The notes under the pieces are model-generated. The model was not told the origin of the DNA. It saw only the letters and a program-made list of their open reading frames with translations, and searched no databases. Positions 18,511 through 26,384 of a DNA stretch of 63,870 bases are shown piece after piece. Where the stretch lies: the NCBI GenBank assembly GCA_021808285.1, contig JAKBBV010000010.1, positions 1 to 63,870 of the forward strand. Reading direction: 5' to 3'. The number at the start of each line of letters is the position of its first letter. Positions within the stretch are counted from its first letter, which is position 1. Made by a program: the position numbers and the translations under genes. Origin of the DNA: Pseudomonadota bacterium (GTDB lineage: Bacteria; Pseudomonadota; Alphaproteobacteria; Caulobacterales; Caulobacteraceae).

Positions 18511-18829
18511 TCGGTGATCCTTTGATGGTGGGTTTGCCTGTTCAGGCTACCCATTATTCGTCCGCCCCACCCTCCAGGTTACACGCTCGCGAGTCGGATT
18601 TGTCGGACATTCGCGCGATCTGGGGAATCTCGCGCCCCGGACCTCAGCCCGCCGGCAATCGCTCGACTTACATCATTACGATCCGTGACGGCGCCACCTC
18701 ACAGCCTCCCTTCGCCTCACCGAGTGTGCGCAGAGGAGCGTCTGGACAGGCGCGGGACTTGACCGCAAATGGGGGTGCTCTGGCGGCTCTGTCCGCTCGA
18801 GACGCCCCTGTCACGATCAGGACTCATCC
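18511..18829. promoter_or_regulatory. Intergenic region bufA/nitroreductase
   Basis: A 319-bp divergent gap. Its left end holds the SigF-type promoter of the buf operon (18557-18582). The rest has no convincing gene; an open frame at 18522-18833 covers the promoter and has no family resemblance. A GACTC (GANTC site) lies at about 18820, ten bases before the nitroreductase ATG. Confidence 0.6.
18557..18582 (-). promoter_or_regulatory. SigF-type ECF promoter of the buf operon
   Basis: On the minus strand GTAACC (18582-18577) is followed by exactly 16 bases and CGAA (18560-18557). This equals the Caulobacter SigF consensus GTAACC-N16-CGAA. Initiation a few bases on would give a leader of about 40 nt before bufA. 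In Caulobacter SigF answers to heavy metals and oxidants and drives bufferin operons. No sigF or anti-sigma gene is in the window. Confidence 0.8.
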
Positions 18830-19504
18830 ATGACCTATGACGACGTCGTCCTCGGCCGCCGCAGCATACGCGGCTACACGTCCGACCCTGTTCCTCGGGC
18901 CCTGATCGAGGAGATCCTGGCCTTGGCCATGCGGGCGCCCTCGTCCATGAACACCCAGCCCTGGAACTTCTACGTCATCACCGGCGAGCCGCTCGACCGC
19001 ATCCGCGCCGGCAATACCGAGCGCATGGTGGCCGGGGTCCCGCAGTCGCGCGAATTTCGCACCGGTCCGGCCTTCGCCGGTGTTCACCGCGAGCGCCAGA
19101 TCGGCGTCGCCAAGCAACTTTTCGGCGCCATGGGCATCGCCCGAGACGACGCCGAGCGGCGCCAGGACTGGGTGCTCCGAGGCTTTCGACAGTTTGATGC
19201 GCCGGTGTGCGTCATCATCACCTATGACCGCGTCCTGGATGGCAGCGACGATAGCCCGTTCGACTGCGGCGCGGTGACCAATGCGCTCGTGAACGCCGCC
19301 TGGTCGCGCGGCCTGGGCGCCGTGATCAACAGTCAGGGGATCATGCAATCGCCCGTGGTGCGCGAGCACGCGGGCATCGCCGAGGACCAGGTCATCATGA
19401 AGGCCATCGCTTTGGGCTGGCCCGACCCCGACTTTCCGGCCAATGCCGTGGTCTCCACACGCAAGAGCGTCGAGGAGGCGACGACCTTCGTGGGCTTCGA
19501 CTGA
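18830..19504 (+). CDS. Nitroreductase family protein
   Basis: A 224-residue FMN-dependent oxidoreductase of the nitroreductase fold. The N-terminal FMN phosphate site is VLGRRSIRGYTSDPVP, followed by LAMRAPSSMNTQPWNFYVITG, both typical. The C-terminal LGWPDPDFPANAV fits the family end. Such enzymes use NAD(P)H to reduce nitroaromatics, quinones or enones; the true substrate is not evident. It is divergent from the buf operon, though nothing shows shared control. Confidence 0.92.
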   Translation: MTYDDVVLGRRSIRGYTSDPVPRALIEEILALAMRAPSSMNTQPWNFYVITGEPLDRIRAGNTERMVAGVPQSREFRTGPAFAGVHRERQIGVAKQLFGAMGIARDDAERRQDWVLRGFRQFDAPVCVIITYDRVLDGSDDSPFDCGAVTNALVNAAWSRGLGAVINSQGIMQSPVVREHAGIAEDQVIMKAIALGWPDPDFPANAVVSTRKSVEEATTFVGFD

Positions 19505-19540
19505 AGGGCGTGGGGCCGGCCGGGGCGGGAACCCGCCGCC

Positions 19541-21040
19541 TCAGATCTCCTGATTGTAGGCGCCAACCTGGGGCCAGGCGGCGAGGCGCGGCTTGACCTC
19601 CTGATGGAACAGGGCCCGCATATCGTCGGCTGAGGCGAGGCTCTCCACCACCACTACCAGTTCGGGCTTGTTGGAGGAGGCGCGCACGAGCAGCCAGGAG
19701 CCGTCCTCAAGGGTCACGCGCACCCCGTTCACGGTCAGTACATCGCGGATAGCGCGGCCCAGGATCCTGCCGCCGTCGCGGGCCAGCTTTTCGTAGGCCG
19801 CCACCACCTCCGCCACCACGCCATATTTGGTCTCGTCGTCGCAATGCGGGCTCATGGTGAGCGAGGTATGCGCCGCCGGCAGGGCCTGGCGCATCTGGCT
19901 CAGGCTCTCGCCGGGATGGCGATCGAGCATGGCCAGGATCGCCGCCGCCGCGGTCAGTCCGCAGTCATAGCCCCGGCCCAGCGGGGCGCTGAAAAAGAAG
20001 TGGCCCGACTTCTCGAACCCGGCCAGGGCCCCGATCTCGGCCGTCTTGCGCTTGATATAGCTGTGGCCGGTCTTCCAATAGACCGCTTCGCAGCCATGGG
20101 CTCTGAGCACCGGATCGGTGGCGTAGAGCCCGGTGGACTTCACATCGACCACGAACTTCGCGCCGGGATGCAGGGGGGCGAGGTCGCGCGCCAGCATCAG
20201 GCCCATCTTGTCGGCGAAGATCTCCTCGCCGGCGTCGTCCACCACCCCGCAACGGTCGCCGTCGCCGTCGAAGCCCAGCGCCAGATCCGCCCCGTGCTCG
20301 CGCACGGCCGCAGCCATGGCGTGCAGCATCTCCACATCCTCAGGATTGGGATTGTAGCGCGGGAAGGTCCAGTCGAGCGCGCAGTCCATTTCGATCACCT
20401 CGGCGCCCATGCGGCGCAGGGCCTCGGGCGCGAAGGCGGCGGCGGTGCCGTTGCCGCAGGCGCACACCACGCGGAGCTTGCGCTTGAGCTGCACCCGCGC
20501 CGCCACGTCGGCGATATAGCGCTCGGCCACGCCCTCCATGTGGGTCAGGCTCCCGCCCGCGCGCGGCGCGGCCGCCGCTTCGAGCACCAGGCTCTTGAGC
20601 CGGCCGATCTCGTCGGGGCCAAAGGTCAGAGGCGGGGCGACGCCCATCTTCACCCCGGTCCAGCCGTTTTCGTTGTGGCTGGCTGTGACCATGGCCACCC
20701 CCGGCGCGGCCAGATCGAACTGCGCGAAATAGGCCATGGGCGAGAGGGCCAGGCCCACGTCCAGCACCTCGCAGCCCGAGGCCACCAGGCCGAGCGTCAG
20801 GGCCTGCTTCACCGACAGGGAATAGGAGCGGAAATCGTGTCCGACGACCACGCGGCGCTCGCCCCGCTCCTGGAAATAGGCGCCCAGGCCCAGGCCCAGG
20901 GCCTCCACCCCCATCAGGTTCAGCTCCGGCCCCAGGCGCCAGCGCGCATCGTATTCGCGAAAGCCCGTGGCCTTGATCAGCGGCGTCGTCTCATAGGCGG
21001 CGGTATTGGGCGTAAGGTCGTCTCGGGGGGCGAGCGGCAT
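19541..21040 (-). CDS. Phosphomannomutase/phosphoglucomutase
   Basis: A 499-residue phosphohexomutase of the AlgC/ManB type, interconverting hexose-1- and 6-phosphates for LPS and exopolysaccharide sugars. The start FREYDARWRLGPELNL, the phosphoserine loop TASHNENGWTGVKMG (S121), the metal loop GFDGDGDRCGVVDD, the sugar loop GFEKSGHFFF, and the phosphate-binding end RASSNKPELVVVVE are all intact. It supplies precursors of the kind GalU uses. A small membrane protein gene lies just upstream on the same strand. Confidence 0.94.
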   Translation of the reverse strand: MPLAPRDDLTPNTAAYETTPLIKATGFREYDARWRLGPELNLMGVEALGLGLGAYFQERGERRVVVGHDFRSYSLSVKQALTLGLVASGCEVLDVGLALSPMAYFAQFDLAAPGVAMVTASHNENGWTGVKMGVAPPLTFGPDEIGRLKSLVLEAAAAPRAGGSLTHMEGVAERYIADVAARVQLKRKLRVVCACGNGTAAAFAPEALRRMGAEVIEMDCALDWTFPRYNPNPEDVEMLHAMAAAVREHGADLALGFDGDGDRCGVVDDAGEEIFADKMGLMLARDLAPLHPGAKFVVDVKSTGLYATDPVLRAHGCEAVYWKTGHSYIKRKTAEIGALAGFEKSGHFFFSAPLGRGYDCGLTAAAAILAMLDRHPGESLSQMRQALPAAHTSLTMSPHCDDETKYGVVAEVVAAYEKLARDGGRILGRAIRDVLTVNGVRVTLEDGSWLLVRASSNKPELVVVVESLASADDMRALFHQEVKPRLAAWPQVGAYNQEI

Positions 21041-21061
21041 GGTCGGTCTTTCGCGATCGGA

Positions 21062-21223
21062 TCAGGAAGCGGAGGTCGAGGAGGTCACGGGGGCAGGCGC
21101 CGGCGAAGAGATCCAGGGCAAGCCCGGCTCCGGCGCGCCCGTTCCCCGAGGCCAGGTCAGGGCCGCGACGATCAAAGCCGCGGCGATCAGCAAGGCGAAC
21201 GGATAGAAGATGCGGTCGCTCAT
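21062..21223 (-). CDS. Small single-span membrane protein, unknown function
   Basis: A 53-residue frame starting MSDRIFYPFALLIAAALIVA: a short cytoplasmic start, one membrane helix (about residues 6-23), then a Pro/Ala/Ser-rich tail of some 30 residues (WPRGTGAPEPGLPWISSPAP). It is 21 bp upstream of the phosphohexomutase on the same strand, so co-transcription is plausible. The frame is open to 21295, but ATG 21223 places the helix where expected. I do not recognise the family. Confidence 0.5.
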   Translation of the reverse strand: MSDRIFYPFALLIAAALIVAALTWPRGTGAPEPGLPWISSPAPAPVTSSTSAS

Positions 21224-21372
21224 GGGCGCGGCCCCTATACCCGCCCCGGTCCTTCGCGCCAACCGCGGCGGGCTGTGCGCGGCGAGAGGGGCCAAGACTT
21301 GACCGCCGCCGCGCTGGACCTTAGCCGGGCCATCCCCCTGTAGGTCCCCTCAGTCAAGGACGCCCGCGCCCG

Positions 21373-22083
21373 ATGTCCACCCTGATCCTGCTGCGCCATG
21401 GCCAGAGCCAGTGGAACCTGCTCAAGCGTTTCACCGGCTGGGCGGACGTGGATCTGACCGAGGCGGGCGAGGCCGAGGCCCGGCGCGGCGGCGAGCTCAT
21501 CAAGGCCCAGGGGATCGAGGTCGACCGCGCCTTCACCTCGCTCCTGACGCGCGCCATCCGCACCGCATTTCTGGCCCTGGGCGCCGCGGAACAGATCTGG
21601 GTTCCCATGGTCAAGGACTGGCGCCTGAACGAGCGCCACTATGGCGCCCTCACCGGCCGCGACCACGCGGACGTGATCGCCCGCCATGGCGAGGAACAGG
21701 TGAAGATCTGGCGCCGCTCCTATGACATCCCGCCGCCGCCCCTGGAGCCGGGCGGCGACTACGACTTCACCCACGACCGCCGCTATCGGGGGATCGCGCT
21801 GCCTTCAAGCGAGAGCCTGAAGACCACCTTGGCCCGAGTGCTGCCGTTCTGGGAAAGCGATATCGCCCCACATCTTGGCGCGAGCGAAGCAGTGCTTGTA
21901 GCGGCCCATGGCAATTCCCTGCGCGCCATCGCCAAGCACCTGTTCGCCATCTCCGACGCCGATATCACAGCCCTGGAGATTCCCACCGGCAATCCGCTCG
22001 TGCTGGAGCTGGATGCGGGCCTCAAGCCCGCCTCGGCGTGCTATCTCGACCCAGCTCGGGCACAGGCCCTCCCGACCTTCTAG
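21373..22083 (+). CDS. gpmA: 2,3-bisphosphoglycerate-dependent phosphoglycerate mutase
   Basis: A 236-residue histidine phosphatase-superfamily enzyme interconverting 3- and 2-phosphoglycerate in glycolysis. LILLRHGQSQWN carries the phosphorylated His9; RFTGWADVDLTEAGEAEA, TSLLTRAIRTA, LNERHYGALTG and the second histidine in LVAAHGNSLRAIAKHL complete the active site. The dPGM insert YDIPPPPLEP is present, separating it from simple phosphatases. It converges on hsp20. Confidence 0.96.
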   Translation: MSTLILLRHGQSQWNLLKRFTGWADVDLTEAGEAEARRGGELIKAQGIEVDRAFTSLLTRAIRTAFLALGAAEQIWVPMVKDWRLNERHYGALTGRDHADVIARHGEEQVKIWRRSYDIPPPPLEPGGDYDFTHDRRYRGIALPSSESLKTTLARVLPFWESDIAPHLGASEAVLVAAHGNSLRAIAKHLFAISDADITALEIPTGNPLVLELDAGLKPASACYLDPARAQALPTF

Positions 22084-22148
22084 CGCGCACGCAAGAAGGG
22101 GCGACGCGTCGCCGCGCCGCCCCTCGCAGATCTGCTGGGATCCGGCCG

Positions 22149-22610
22149 TCAGGCGGCCTTCTCACCCTCGATCAGGCTGGCGCCCGCCGCGTCGGCGGTG
22201 GCGATGGAGATGCGCCGGGGCTTGAGCGCCTCGGGCAGTTCGCGCTTGAGCGAGATCGACAGCAGGCCGTTGGCGAGACCGGCTTCGTGCACCACCACAT
22301 AGTCGGCCAGTTGGAACCGGCGCTCGAAGCTGCGCTCGGCCAGGCCGCGATGGAGGTAACGCTTGGTCTCATCATTGGCGGGCTTGCGGCCCTGCACGGT
22401 CAGGAGGTTTTCCTTGACCTCGATGGTCAGGTCCTCGGCGCGGAAGCCGGCGACCGCGATCTCGATGCGATAGGCGTTTTCGCCCGTGCGCTCGATATTG
22501 TAGGGCGGATAGCCGGTGGCCGCCTCGGTGCTGGCGGAGTCAAGCAAATCCGCCAGGCGGTCGAAGCCGACGACGGAGCGATAGAGGGGGGAAAGATCGA
22601 TCGTACGCAT
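22149..22610 (-). CDS. Small heat shock protein Hsp20 (IbpA-like)
   Basis: A 153-residue alpha-crystallin chaperone that holds unfolding proteins. N-terminal MRTIDLSPLYRSVVGFDRL resembles IbpA/HspH class A proteins of alphaproteobacteria. The crystallin domain spans about residues 35-130, with YPPYNIERTGENAYRIEIAV, LTVQGRK, YLHRGLAERSFERRFQLAD and the A-G-L motif ANGLLSISLKRELPE. The C-terminal I-x-I/V anchor is KPRRISI. Upstream are a RpoH-like promoter and a leader that looks like a ROSE thermometer. Confidence 0.95.
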   Translation of the reverse strand: MRTIDLSPLYRSVVGFDRLADLLDSASTEAATGYPPYNIERTGENAYRIEIAVAGFRAEDLTIEVKENLLTVQGRKPANDETKRYLHRGLAERSFERRFQLADYVVVHEAGLANGLLSISLKRELPEALKPRRISIATADAAGASLIEGEKAA

Positions 22611-22715
22611 GAGAGCATCCTCCTAAGGAAAAGCAAGGTTGCGAAGTGGCGGGCCGGGAACGCGCCATTCGGCCGCGTCGTTGACCCGGAAGGCCCGGAG
22701 ATCCAGCGCCTTCGC
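22611..22715 (-). ncRNA. Candidate ROSE-type RNA thermometer in the hsp20 leader
   Basis: The leader of about 105 nt ends in ACCTTGCTTTTCCTTAGGAG, GATGCTCTC and the ATG. The ROSE hallmark is a UUGCU-like stretch pairing imperfectly with an AGGAGG ribosome site just before the start; here TTGCT lies 10 bases before AGGAGG. GC-rich stems precede it, for example around GGCCGAATGGCGCG and GGCCCGCC. ROSE elements are widespread before small heat shock genes in alphaproteobacteria. Folding was not computed. Confidence 0.6.
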
Positions 22716-22721
22716 CCTTCC

Positions 22722-22750
22722 AGATGTGATCGCTGCGCGCGGTCTTCAAG
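22722..22750 (-). promoter_or_regulatory. RpoH (sigma-32)-like promoter of hsp20
   Basis: CTTGAAG (22750-22744, minus strand), a 14-bp spacer and TCACATCT (22729-22722). The sigma-32 consensus is CTTGAAA-N13-15-CCCCATNT; the -35 matches almost fully and the -10 in six of eight bases. Initiation near 22715 leaves a leader of the right size for a ROSE element. Confidence 0.6.
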
Positions 22751-22948
22751 ACCCCCGCATCGCCGCACAGCCGACACTGCGGCGAAGGCCCCGGGGCATC
22801 GGGGCGGACCGGGCGCGAATTGGCATTTAGATTGCTGTTTAGCTGGCGCCGGCCCGGAACGTCGCTTGCCTCGCCCGCCGGGGCGCGATACGCCTTCGCA
22901 CCAAGCGGGGGTGAGCCCCGCCCCACGACGTAAGGAGCGAAAACGTCC

Positions 22949-23257
22949 ATGGCTACGCTGGCGGAAGTCACCGATCGCATGAAGGCCGCGGTCGGCGCCG
23001 ACTCCGGTCTTGGTAAGACCCTGAAGTTCAACCTCAAGGGCGACGGCTTCATCCTCATCAATGGCGGCTCGGTCACCAATGAAGACGGCGCGGCCGATCT
23101 GACGATGACCATCTCCCTTGCCGATCTGGAGGCCATGGGCGCGGGCAAACTCGACGCCATGACCGCGGTCATGACCGGCAAGCTTCAGCTCTCCGATATG
23201 GGCGTCGCCATGTCCCTGCAGAGCAAGATGCAGGCTCTGTTCGCCAAGATGGCCTGA
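22949..23257 (+). CDS. SCP2 sterol-binding domain protein
   Basis: A 102-residue stand-alone SCP2 domain (PF02036). Visible features: KTLKFNLKGDGFILINGGSV, the acidic DGAADLTMTISLADLEAM, and the C-terminal AVMTGKLQLSDMGVAMSLQS. Such domains bind lipids or acyl-CoA in a hydrophobic cavity; the cellular ligand is unknown. A GGAG-type site precedes the ATG (AAGGAGCG). The lipase-like hydrolase starts 6 bp after the stop, suggesting a lipid-related pair. Confidence 0.92.
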   Translation: MATLAEVTDRMKAAVGADSGLGKTLKFNLKGDGFILINGGSVTNEDGAADLTMTISLADLEAMGAGKLDAMTAVMTGKLQLSDMGVAMSLQSKMQALFAKMA

Positions 23258-23263
23258 CCGGGC

Positions 23264-24217
23264 TTGGGCGAGCCCGCCCCGCTCTTCTCGATCGACGGCG
23301 CCGTCTTCCCAGAGGGGACGGCCGCCTTTTGGTATGAGGGCGCGGATGGGGCTCGCCTACGGGCGGCTTTGGTTCCGACGGGCTCGGGCTTCGCCGCCAG
23401 AGGTTCGGTGATCGTCAGTCCCGGCCGCTCCGAGCCCATCGAGAAATATGTTGAGGTCGTGCAGCGTCTGACCGCGCGCGGCTTCGTCGTGCTTGTGCAT
23501 GACTGGCGCGGCCAGGGCCTTTCTCACCGCGCCCTGAAGGACCGGCTTTTGGGCCATGCCCAGGGTTATGCGGCCTTCCTGTGGGATTTCCGCCGGCTGC
23601 TCGATGTCGCCGCGCCCAGGCTTCCCGGGCCCTGGATCGCCCTCGGCCACTCCATGGGCGGCTGCCTCACTCTCCTGGCCATGGCGGAGGGCGAGGACCG
23701 CTTCGCCGGCGCCTTTCTCTCTGCGCCCATGCTCGGCATGCAGACCGGCGGCGTGCCACGACCTCTGGCCCGGGCGCTCTCGGTTCTGATGCCCCTGATC
23801 GGCCGCGCCGGCGCTCCTGTCCCCGGCCCGCGCGAGACCGCGCCGACCCCGTTCGCCGACAATATCCTGACCCACGATGCGGCCCGTTATGCCCGCTTCA
23901 TGGCCCAGCTTGACGCGGCGCCGGACCTTTTGCTTGGTCTGCCGACCTGGGGCTGGCTCGACTTCGCCTTCCGCGCCACGGCGCGACTGGCCACAGGGCC
24001 GGGCGTTCCGCGCCTCGCCGCGCCGGTGCGCATCCTGACGGCGGGCGAAGAGCGCCTGGTGGACAACGCCGCCGCAGCCCGTATCGCCGCCCGCCTGCCG
24101 CGCGCGCGCCTGGACACCGTCGAGGGCGCCTATCACGAGCTTTTCCAGGAGACCGATCCCCGCCAGGCCGAAGTCTGGTCCGCCTTCGACGCCCTGCTGG
24201 CGGAGGCCGGGGTTTAG
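23264..24217 (+). CDS. Alpha/beta hydrolase (lysophospholipase/monoacylglycerol lipase-like)
   Basis: A hydrolase of about 317 residues. VIVSPGRSEPIEKYVEVVQRL and VVLVHDWRGQGLSHR are typical of the serine aminopeptidase S33/PldB family. The nucleophile elbow is ALGHSMGGCL. The acid is probably in ILTAGEERLVDN and the histidine in VEGAYHELFQE. Expected to act on mono- or lysophospholipid esters. The start is a TTG six bases after the SCP2 stop; no good in-frame ATG exists nearby. Its stop overlaps that of hisN on the other strand. Confidence 0.88.
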   Translation: MGEPAPLFSIDGAVFPEGTAAFWYEGADGARLRAALVPTGSGFAARGSVIVSPGRSEPIEKYVEVVQRLTARGFVVLVHDWRGQGLSHRALKDRLLGHAQGYAAFLWDFRRLLDVAAPRLPGPWIALGHSMGGCLTLLAMAEGEDRFAGAFLSAPMLGMQTGGVPRPLARALSVLMPLIGRAGAPVPGPRETAPTPFADNILTHDAARYARFMAQLDAAPDLLLGLPTWGWLDFAFRATARLATGPGVPRLAAPVRILTAGEERLVDNAAAARIAARLPRARLDTVEGAYHELFQETDPRQAEVWSAFDALLAEAGV

Positions 24218-25029
24218 TTCGGGTTCCGGGCCGCCGGGGCCAGGGAGACCAGGGCAGCCTCCAGGATGTCGCGGTCGCCGGCGATGGCCATCTGGCCGCC
24301 CTTGGGCCCGATCGGACCGCCGCGCCAGTCCGTGACGAAGCCGCCGGCCCCGGCCAACACCGGAATGGCGGCTTCGATATCCCAGGCCTTGAGGCCGGAC
24401 TCGATGACCAAGTCCACATGGCCCGCCGCCACTTGGGCATAGGCATAGGCGTCGCAACCGGTGCGGGCGAGGCGCGCGGCGGCCCGGATCTGACGCCAGG
24501 CCAGGCGCTCCTCGGCGTCGAAACAGGCCTCAGGGTCGGTGGTGGCGATGATCGCCCGGTCCAGGGAGAGACCTTTGCGCACCTTCAGGACGCGCGACCC
24601 CTGTCGCGTGACAAGACGCGAGCCGCCCCCGTGGCCGATATAGATCTCGCCCAGAATGGGCTGGCCGATGGAGCCCAGCACGGGCTTTCCCCGGTGGCGC
24701 AGGCCGATCAGGGTCGTCCAGACCGGCAGACCGGCGACGAAGGCGCGGGTGCCGTCCACCGGGTCCACAACCCAGACCCACTCCGCGTCGGGCCGGTCCT
24801 CGCCAAACTCCTCGCCGATCACCCCGTGGTCGGGAAAGCGCGTGGCGATCAGCTTGCGGATGGCCGCCTCGGCGTTCTTGTCGGCCAGGGTGACCGGGTC
24901 GAATCCGCCGGCCCCGGCCTTGTTCTCCAGCCCGTTCTCGGCGCGAAACAGCGGCAGGATGACCTCGGCGGAGACCCGGTTCAGGTCTATGAGGAAGGCT
25001 TCGAGGACGTCGAGGCGGTAGCTCGTCAT
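24214..25029 (-). CDS. hisN: Histidinol-phosphatase (inositol monophosphatase family)
   Basis: A 271-residue Mg-dependent phosphatase. Metal-binding motifs: GVIGEEFGED, VVDPVDGTRAFVAGLP and the C-terminal GLKAWDIEAAIPVLAGAGG. The combination is typical of HisN-type phosphatases that dephosphorylate histidinol phosphate in alphaproteobacteria; inositol-1-phosphatase activity cannot be ruled out. ATG 25029 gives the family N-terminus; the longer upstream frame is not conserved. Convergent with the hydrolase: the TAA here and the TAG there share TTAG at 24214-24217. Confidence 0.9.
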   Translation of the reverse strand: MTSYRLDVLEAFLIDLNRVSAEVILPLFRAENGLENKAGAGGFDPVTLADKNAEAAIRKLIATRFPDHGVIGEEFGEDRPDAEWVWVVDPVDGTRAFVAGLPVWTTLIGLRHRGKPVLGSIGQPILGEIYIGHGGGSRLVTRQGSRVLKVRKGLSLDRAIIATTDPEACFDAEERLAWRQIRAAARLARTGCDAYAYAQVAAGHVDLVIESGLKAWDIEAAIPVLAGAGGFVTDWRGGPIGPKGGQMAIAGDRDILEAALVSLAPAARNPN

Positions 25030-25140
25030 GGGCGCCAGCCTTGCCTCAAAGCCGCTGAGACGCAAGACGCCGCGGGAAGCGCCAAAAGAACCGCCAGAAG
25101 AACCGATTGCGCCGGCGGCGAGGCGCCGCTTTAAGGCCCC

Positions 25141-26052
25141 ATGGCCAGGGCCAGGACATCGCGCGGACAGGATCGCCTGTGGCGCTTGGAGGCGACGCTG
25201 TTCGACGGCTTCACCGCGCTCATGCGCGCCCTGCCGGTGGACGTCGTCTCCGCGCTCGGCGGCGCGCTGGGGCGCTTGCTGGGGCCGCTGACAAGCGCCC
25301 ATCGCACGGCGAGGGTCAATCTCGCCTTGGCCATGCCTGAGCTGCCAGCGCCCGAGCGGCGCCGCATCCTGGCGGAGCATTGGGACAATTTCGGCCGCTA
25401 CCTGTTCGAGTTTCCCATCGCCGACCGCCTGACCCCCGCTGGCGGCCGGGTCGAGGTGACCGGCTTCGAGCGGCTGGAGGCGATTGCGCGCTCAGGGCGC
25501 CCGGCGGTGCTGATCTCCGGCCATTTCGCCAATATCGAGGTCATGGCGGCGGTGATTCTGGCCGCCGGGATCGAGTGCGACGTCACCTACCGCGCGGCCA
25601 ATAACCCCTATGTGGACCGGCGCATCATCGAAGGCCGCTTCCGCTATGGCGTTCGCCTCCTGGCGCCCAAAGGGGCCGAGGGCGCGCGTGATCTTCTGAC
25701 CTCGCTCAAGGCCGGGCGCTCCATCGCTATGCTCAACGATCAGCGTTACGACACAGGTGTCGCCGGGACCTTCTTCGGCCGTGAGGTCATGACCCTGCCC
25801 GCCGGGGTGCGTCTCGCCCTGCGCTTCGGCGCGGTGCTGCAGCCCATGTCCGTCCTGCGTCTCCGCGGCGCGCGCTTTCGCGTGGACGTGCACCCCCCGA
25901 TCGCTCTTCAGGGCGAGGGCGCGGCCGGCGAGGCGGCCGGCGTTGCGGCGATCAACGCCTTTATCGAGGCCCGGGTGCGTGAGCGCCCGGGCCAGTGGTG
26001 GTGGATGCACCGGCGCTGGCCGGCGGAGGTCTACAGGCGCCCCTCAGCCTGA
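25141..26052 (+). CDS. Lipid A biosynthesis lauroyl acyltransferase-like (LpxL/HtrB family)
   Basis: A 303-residue inner-membrane acyltransferase (PF03279) expected to add a secondary acyl chain to lipid A from acyl-ACP. The catalytic H-x4-E is in LISGHFANIEVM. Other marks: EHWDNFGRYLFEFP, VTYRAANNPYVDRRI, the NDQRYDTGVAGTFFGRE segment and the C-terminal PGQWWWMHRRWP. The chain specificity is not readable. The last 22 bases overlap the end of the DUF2093 gene on the other strand. Confidence 0.92.
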   Translation: MARARTSRGQDRLWRLEATLFDGFTALMRALPVDVVSALGGALGRLLGPLTSAHRTARVNLALAMPELPAPERRRILAEHWDNFGRYLFEFPIADRLTPAGGRVEVTGFERLEAIARSGRPAVLISGHFANIEVMAAVILAAGIECDVTYRAANNPYVDRRIIEGRFRYGVRLLAPKGAEGARDLLTSLKAGRSIAMLNDQRYDTGVAGTFFGREVMTLPAGVRLALRFGAVLQPMSVLRLRGARFRVDVHPPIALQGEGAAGEAAGVAAINAFIEARVRERPGQWWWMHRRWPAEVYRRPSA

Positions 26053-26264
26053 AGCTGAAGATAGCGCTGCATGGCCTCGGCCGAACCGGCATAGGCCTCC
26101 TGCAGGACCGGGCTCCAATAGCGCAGCTCGCCCAGCGGCACGCGCTTGCCGCTGACCGCGCAGACCACGAAGTCGCCGTGGCGCAGGACGGTCATCTCGC
26201 CGTCGCCATAATGGACCACCGCCGGCTGGGCGTTCTCGCCGAGGAACTTATCGTGGGCGTTCAT
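26031..26264 (-). CDS. DUF2093 family protein
   Basis: A 77-residue protein matching the alphaproteobacterial DUF2093 family: PAVVHYGDGEMTVLRHGDFV, CAVSGKRVPLGELRYWSPVL and QEAYAGSAEAM. It resembles a small beta domain; no function is known. It overlaps the tail of the acyltransferase gene by 22 bp in convergent orientation. Conserved next to envelope or DNA-repair genes in the group; no role is inferred from that. Confidence 0.9.
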   Translation of the reverse strand: MNAHDKFLGENAQPAVVHYGDGEMTVLRHGDFVVCAVSGKRVPLGELRYWSPVLQEAYAGSAEAMQRYLQLQAEGRL

Positions 26265-26384
26265 TGCGGCCGTAATCTAGTCCTCCGCGCGGCGCGAGAC
26301 CAGAGGCGGGCGACAGGGGCGGGCGGCCCGTTTGAACCGACACGATGATCGGCTATCAGGGGCGCGGGGTTGGGGGGCCGTGAC

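Noticed and set aside
18522-18833. Possible 103-residue + strand gene before the nitroreductase
   Set aside because: It covers the SigF-type promoter, has no recognisable domain and runs into the nitroreductase start.
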